A stretch of DNA of 64,000 nt from Diphasiastrum complanatum. Its lineage: Eukaryota; Streptophyta; Lycopodiopsida; Lycopodiales; Lycopodiaceae. Below the pieces are notes generated by a model. The model was not told the origin of the DNA. It did not search any database and saw only the letters and a list, made by a program, of their open reading frames with translations. The position numbers and the translations under genes were made by a program. Numbering within the stretch: the stretch's first letter is position 1; the number at the start of each line of letters is the position of its first letter. The stretch is taken from the NCBI GenBank assembly GCA_029204225.1, contig CM055106.1, forward strand, positions 2,613,294 to 2,677,293. Reading direction: 5' to 3'. Positions 57,747 to 64,000 of the stretch are shown here, in pieces.

Positions 57747-57831
57747 GGGCTCCCCCGGCCTGGCAAAGGGTCTTCCACCAAAAGAATACTTATTAGTACA
57801 ATTCCGTACTAGTTCTTAGATTTAAACATTG

Positions 57832-57835
<4 letters not shown>

Positions 57836-57878
<43 letters not shown>
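57836..57878. repeat. (GA)n microsatellite at P450 intron start
   Basis: GA run that abuts the K-helix exon border, counterpart of the CT run at 744. Confidence 0.95.
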
Positions 57879-57880
<2 letters not shown>

Positions 57881-58510
57881 TTGAAATCTACATCTTCAAG
57901 TATAGCACAGATTGTTTGAGGTATGACATTTGCAAGCCTCATTGTCTCCTGTATTACCTGCAAAAATATGGTGAATTGTTACCCCCAGCATCAGTACCTA
58001 CGTAGATTGCCCATGCACAATTGGATGTTTTCAGAACATGGAGAATGGGAAACTAGATGTTTATCCTCCAGGTCAGTGGCATCATATCTAGATCTAAACA
58101 ACAAAATAGCTCTTCATTTGATGTTTTTGCCATTCTGATACGAAGGTGCTCAGCTTGTAAAGCAGACGGTTTTTAGCTCATGAGATTGACTGCATGGCTT
58201 AGTTCAAAATAAGAGCCAAAAGATGCATACATTTCTTGAATCAGAAAAAAAATGGTTCTAAATCCTACAAACCTTGACATCTTGAAGAACTTCTAGGTCT
58301 TCTGCAAGGTATTTCATAGCCCAAACTAGAAGAGCTGATATAGTTTCAAACCCACCCATTAATATTGCGAGCAAACAATCTTTCAACTCATCGTTTGTAA
58401 GTTTTTAACCATTTTCATTGACTGAACCCATCAAGAATTGGAGAATATCATTGTTAATTACACTTTGTGTTCTTTTTTTTGCAATTCTGGATATAATCTC
58501 TTCTTTTCTT
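57879..58510 (-). pseudogene. Cytochrome P450 pseudogene, middle exons
   Basis: Three exons aligned with 52-742: 58510-58273 (I-helix MGGFET, but second Thr is Ile), 58154-58040 and 57957-57879 (K-helix ETMR, 79 nt as in copy 1). Defects: in-frame TAA after NENG in the first exon; second exon has lost its acceptor (ACAG to ACAA), carries a TAG where copy 1 has CAG, a 1-nt insertion, and a GT-to-AT donor change. Exon 1 is also 11 nt shorter at its start. Heme exon absent. Clearly dead. Confidence 0.9.
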
Positions 58511-60205
58511 CTGGTAAAACATACAATTTTTAGCAGTGGTTACAGCACACTTGTGAGAATATAACTAAAATTTCAAAATTTCTAACATCATTACAGACTT
58601 ATAGATGGCTATGATGTGCATAACTCCAACATCTAGGCATGATTTGCCTGAAGAAAACAGCTGGCAAACTAGTACACACGTTCTTGCAATTTCCTTCAAT
58701 GGAGTAAACCAAAGACATTAAGGATCTTCATACTCTACCTTTTGATTCATGGAGGACCTCCACAAATCACTGATCCGTTGAGATTCAATCCAAGTCAATA
58801 AATAGATATAGTCGTGTATTACTTTCATTGATTCATCACATGGCGCTAACGTCAAGACGACATGCAACATCACGTGAAAAACTGCATGAGATAAAAATTC
58901 CCAATGGCTAGTTACGCAAAAGTTTGCAACGTACTTGTAGTTATGACATAGATGGCAAGCCATGACAGATTCCTAAGGCAAAAACAAGTTTTTTTTTAGC
59001 TGTTTACTTCATCTATCCTGTTGCAAACAACACGAAGCATCTCAGAAATATGGATAGATAATAGGCTATAGCATTGATGCATGGATTAACCCTCTAGTCT
59101 ATGAAACCCGCAAGTGTAGAGGGTCTGCTGGCAATTCGCGGAATGAGCATCTAGATAGAGTTGTGGCTTTTGAAGTGTTAAATGTTTGTTCTTTCGATTT
59201 TGAGGTTTTGAATTTTTAGAAACCTGAAAATATAATGTGCGTTTCTAGTTGTGTTCCATGAGTTCTGTAGGCTTTCATTTCAAATGCAGCGTACTAAATG
59301 CCAAGCATAACGCCAAGCGTAAAGAATACAGAAGCTTTGAATTCGTGAATTTTTGGCTGGTAGGTGGTTATTTTCTAGTTCGGATAGCCATATCTCTACT
59401 GGGGCACAGATCAACAATTGATGTTGTACAATAAATAAGCATGGGCTTCATGGACTTGCTGCTGATAGGGGCCTTCTATTTTAAAGTGCCATCGGGACCT
59501 TGCTTTGGAAGGAAACGTGTCTTTTTTTAATATATTTATGGTGATTGCAGTGCAGGTATGATGACTAGGGACCGACGTAAAGGCTTGGAGCCCCTAAGAA
59601 TAATCGCAGATCCTCGGCGGCCATCGCTCCGCTATCAATTAGAACACTGTTTCTTTGGAGCAATAGTTAGATTCATATCACAAATAAAATTGCTAGATTT
59701 GTAATAATTAGATAGCAAAACTGTATATTCAAATGTGAGCCATTTTTGAACTAGTGCTCACCTTCTTGGTTTCCTCGATTGTTCTTACACGTGATTGTGT
59801 ATCCCTCGTAAATAAAACCCAACGTGTTATATTGTCGATGCTGGTGATATAGTCTTGCTGAGATCTTAGATGAGACTATGGAATCGTTTGAATATCAAAA
59901 GATTTTTTTATTGTGTTAAGCATGCCTTTTTCATTGTATCAAGTCCTAAGAATCGTCCAATGATAGGCTAGTATGGCTTAAAGGACTTTTGTTGCATCAA
60001 GAGCACAAATCTCGATGCTTCGTCAATGGTTGTTACTATTGTGGAATAACCCTGTAAGTGACACTGACAGATGCCACCGTATCTATAAAAAGACAACAAC
60101 TGCAGGTTATTACATGCTATCTATTTCGAAACGAAATACAAAAGCTAGAATTAATGTTTGTACATCAAATAAAAAATCATTGTTTGCAAGAAAGCTAGAA
60201 TTATT
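58511..60205. other. No gene seen
   Basis: Upstream side of the P450 pseudogene. No further P450 exon recognised. A 81-codon minus frame (58963-58718) has no domain. A short local duplication of AAGCTAGAATTA..TGTT.TACATCAAA (60140-60220) marks the start of the duplicated unit. Confidence 0.5.
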
Positions 60206-63200
60206 GTTGTTACATCAAACCACGAATTGTTGTTTCTATAGGATAGTTGGAAGTATCGCTTCTACATAAAAGCAAAATTATTGCTCCTATAACATGAAAG
60301 CTGGGATTGCAGGTTAACAGAAACAAGCTAGAGTTGAAAACAATGATGACAATGGTGAGAAAAGATCAATATTAAAACCTGAAAACATGTTTGTCATAGA
60401 ACTGGTATGGGCTTTGGAGAAAATATTGGATGGATTCTTCGATCCATGGCAAACACCAGATACCATTGGGCAACTTGGAGTAACGTTGCTGCTGCTGTTT
60501 GGCAGACAACAAGCTAGCGCTGGACTTCCATCATTGAGCTACTGCAGCTAAGAACACTAACAATAGAGCAGAAAGCGTAACAAGAATCATCATGATTGAT
60601 AAAACTACAAGAAAATAAAATTTCGGCAAAGTTTTCTTTTTCTCTGTCGGATTCCGACGTGCATCACTTGAGAGAGCTTGAACTTGATATAGACAGATTT
60701 AGTGTGTCTATGTATGGGAGTAGCAAGAGTTCTCATAAACCTTTTCACCCACACCCCAACACCACCAAATGCTATGAGATCTGGTTCTATTTGTATTTGT
60801 ATTTTGTAGGGGACTCCAAGAGGAATGTACATCCACATTTATCTCTCCTTTGGAATTTTCCATTCTCACTCCAAAATGTGCATCCATCTTTCTCTCTCCT
60901 CATCAATTGCCATTGTATCTCCACCCAAGCATTCTTTCTCTTCACCCTCAGGCTTGAGGTCCTCCTACCTTCTGTGTAGGTTGGGGCCTTGACCACGGGC
61001 TCCCACCCTAGCCCTCCCTGCAAGGAATTAGGCCCTCCGATTGGGGCATTCCACCCTACACGAAGATTGATTCCATTCTATTCATGGGCTTAGGGCCATT
61101 TTTGGAAGGGGTTGAACCTTCCTCCATCAAGAACCTTCTGCCCTTGCTTGAGTGAGTTAGCATGAGGGTAGGGCCCAAGCAAGGGGAACCATGCTAAAAT
61201 GTGCATGTTCCATGGGGTTTGTCTGCACACATTCTTCCAAAATTCTCATGTGTCGTGTCAAAGTTTTATTGGCTATCCACATGAGAGTTGTGCATATGCC
61301 ATGTGGTTGTCCACATGGCATTCATGTGTTGTACGTCCACAATTCATGTGCTATTTGTTAATTTTGGTTGGCTACATGAGAGTTGTGGTGGGAAGTCTCA
61401 CAAAGCATTATGTTTTCAAAATTGCTTGACACAAAATAACTAAGCACATAAACACAGGGGGCGGAAAGGCTACCCAAGGGCATTTTGCTTTGGGAGTTGT
61501 CTGACGAGGACAAAAGCCCAAGGGCGCCACCACACTAGGGCGGAAATTGCTTTGAAATTGCACTTTGTAACTTGACAACATAGGGACACTCTTCAAAACA
61601 ATCATTAGAAAATTTGTCTATTTCGTGGAATCCAAATTGTCATATCAGACTTTATTTTAAAGCTACAATGAAATCAATTTGCAAGCCTTTTGCCAGCAAT
61701 CACTAGTGCCTTACCATACAATTTAGAATAATTTTCCATACGTTCATTCCAATAAGTGGGCCCACTCAAATGGGTCTATAATTCTTTTTCATTTGATGCT
61801 CTTTTGCAACATGATGGAATCACCTATTGTGCAAGAAAAATGCCAAGGATTCCTTTTGATTTGATACTAATTGCAATATGATGGAATCTGCACTTCAACA
61901 ATTTGGCGGTTTTCATCATGTTTTTGGAGCATTTTCTTGGCATGTCATCGTGGTTAGCAATGCGACACTTGGGGTGTTGATGATCATCAATCTAAGTATC
62001 ATATTATAATACGTGGTGGAAAAACCATGGAAATTTGATGTAAATAAAGAGGCAACCACTTATGTGTATACCAAAGCTATTGAAAATCAGCCATCCTTGT
62101 ACTCACTTAAGTATGTAATACTAAAGATAGGCTTATTAATACAATGAATTTGATTTTTATTGACAACAGGGGCCAATATACATACAAGTGAAAGCAAAAT
62201 GATATATAGTAACAAGTTTGATACTATGATAGATTAGTTGATTACTTAATAATGCATCATGCATAGTAACGTGTGTCATGGCAGTTAATCAAGTAATCAA
62301 GTACAATTGCATGTGTGAGCAATATTATAATTAACAGTATGGTAAGTTGTTGTACATTATTGTCTATCTGAATTTATTCATTCGTTGTTACATCGATATC
62401 ATTTGTCACATCATGGAACAATCCACCAAAGTAAATGTCTCTATCTCTAACTCTTTCTACATATCCCCTATGGCTTTATTATTATAAATGATGTAATCTT
62501 CAGTAGATAATGATGATGGTGACGACTGAAATGATCGAGAAGGTATATGCACGTGTGATGTCAAATCATCAAATAATGATCCATCATAATCGATGCCATC
62601 ATTTGCTTGAAAAGCATGCGGATATAGATCATCAATATCAACAGTTGGATATCTTGTTCAGGTATTGCTGGTGCCCGCATGTCCTCCATGACATCCCTAC
62701 CCTCAAATATCCTTTTACTTCAAGGTGTGAAAAATTGCCTATATTGGCAAATCTAGCCATGCAGTATAATGTAAATTTTGTACATAAGTAGGTCCCACAC
62801 GTGTGAGGCCAAGATGCCACATGGGAAACCACTCCTAATGTAGGTTAGGTTGAGTCAAGAGAGTTGGTCATGTAGTGATCCCTACATTATAGGACCTACA
62901 CCTAGATTTGTGATGAGATTTTGACCAACTAGCCACCTACTTGGCATGAATCTAGGAAATAGACTAGGGTTTCATTTTAGGCCAAAGGAGCTAAGTTAAA
63001 TTCCTTATTACATGCTGGAAATTCACCTAACTTTACAAAGGAAGTCACTCTTGCTATGTATTCCATCTCTCCATAGTGTGAAGATAGATTATTTATGGAG
63101 CTCATTGGCAATCTTGAGCTATTTCACTATGTACATTGAGTTTTTGTGATCCAAATGAAACCAAGTTGATTTCTACTTCATTCTCAGTCTACAAGCCATA

Positions 63201-64000
63201 TAGCAAGCTGTGGTTCACACATGTGGGCTCGGATCTCAATGTTGATCAATGCTTTTGATTGTTAATGCTTGTTGTTTGTCAAATTGCCAATCTAGGTCAC
63301 CCTTTTGTGTCTAGTTTTTGATAGATTGTTAAGCAAGCATCCAATCACTCTTGTGAATATTTCTAAGATCCATTTATGGTCATAAAGTATAGTACTTTCA
63401 CATGCTATCAGAGTCAAGTGCAAGAGCATAAACCATTGATCTAATGCAAATCCATTTTTAGCAAGTCTTGTTGCTCAAAACTAGTATTGAGAGGGCGAGG
63501 TAGAATCTAGATTTTGGTGCGGGGATTTGATTACAAACTTGGTAGAGATCCAAATCCATACTGTCCACATGTGTGGGCACCTTTAAACTTGCATTTAATG
63601 TATGATATTTATTTGATCCATAAAAATTCAATTTGTGAGTTCTTGGTGTGATTTTTGGTGCTAATCCTAGGAAAAGATACCAACATTGAGTGCCATTAAT
63701 TAGATTTGACTTTGGTTCATGAGATCTAATTAATCAAGGCTGAAATCAAGTCCCTTAAAGGCATGTGTTTAGAAAAGATTTATGTGAACTACAACCCATT
63801 CAACTCTGGACCCTAAATCAGCAGACAATGAACATATCTCCTCTATTTAGGTAGAAATTTGTGCAAATTTACCAAAAGCAAGCAGCAAACCAAATTTCAA
63901 ATGCTGAGACATCAAAACATCTTGTACAATGGTTCAATCTCACAGAACCTATGATCCCCTAGGAGAAAATGGAGCTGTCTCATAAATCAATAGACAAAAA
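60206..64000 (+). repeat. ~3.9 kb duplicated unit, right copy (cut by window end)
   Basis: Direct copy of 4004-7927. Offset is 56,202 at the left and 56,073 at the right, the ~130-base net difference coming mainly from a deletion at ~61555 (GGGCGGAAATTGC junction). Includes the GC-ended repeat head at 61458 and the first ~240 bases of the captured-exon repeat at 63755. Confidence 0.9.

Noticed and set aside
57244-57781. Two near-identical minus-strand frames (70 and 89 codons)
   Set aside because: Produced by the 268-bp tandem duplication; no domain, rich in repeat-derived Arg/Gly.
1-64000. tRNA, rRNA and CRISPR
   Set aside because: No tRNA cloverleaf or B-box context, no rRNA block and no regularly spaced repeats with unique spacers were seen.
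1-64000. A novel defence or biosynthetic system
   Set aside because: Only P450 and one unrecognised captured exon represent host genes; the rest is explained by LTR elements and repeats.

Overview
This window looks like nuclear DNA from a land plant with a large, AT-rich genome full of retrotransposons. Evidence: intron-split cytochrome P450 exons, Ty1/copia and Ty3/gypsy reverse transcriptases with plant-type LTRs and initiator-Met or Asp tRNA primer-binding sites, long (CT)n/(GA)n microsatellites, and no prokaryotic features. I cannot assign a species. The only host-gene material I can name is P450 (CYP85-clan-like). Almost everything else is transposon, mostly dead and nested.

Layout. 1-1.6 kb: 3' half of a P450 gene (+). 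4.0-7.9 kb: a ~3.9 kb unit present again, in the same orientation, at 60.2-64.0 kb. 7.7-8.6 kb: a repeat (also at 27.3-28.2 kb and starting again at the right edge) that seems to carry a captured host-gene exon. 8.6-13.8 kb: copia and gypsy pieces, including a copia-integrase/gypsy-RT fusion and a P450 terminal-exon scrap. 13.8-20.4 kb: copia element F (+; TSD AGCCC) with minus-strand copia element A inside it. 20.4-21.5 kb: ~0.5 kb-arm inverted repeat. 21.5-26.1 kb: gypsy integrase scrap, P450 3' exons (-), then 5'-truncated copia B with a clean 3' LTR. 28.5-35.4 kb: copia and gypsy fragments around an unrecognised 3 kb stretch. 35.4-44.7 kb: copia D (-) with copia C (-) inserted in its RT (TSD TCCTC) and a gypsy patch replacing its protease. 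45.7-55.1 kb: copia and gypsy fragments, a D-family 3' end (E), and a 1,508-bp tandem duplication across a gypsy LTR. 55.1-57.8 kb: simple repeats, G-box palindromes and a 268-bp near-perfect tandem duplication. 57.9-58.5 kb: a decayed P450 paralogue (-).

How the parts relate. Four P450 remnants share exon lengths, so a small P450 cluster probably once existed here and was broken up by element insertion and deletion. The retroelements cannot be working autonomously: each has stops, frameshifts, missing domains or a missing LTR. They still carry recognisable LTR promoters, primer sites and polypurine tracts. Similarities are by-eye alignments; no search or alignment program was run.
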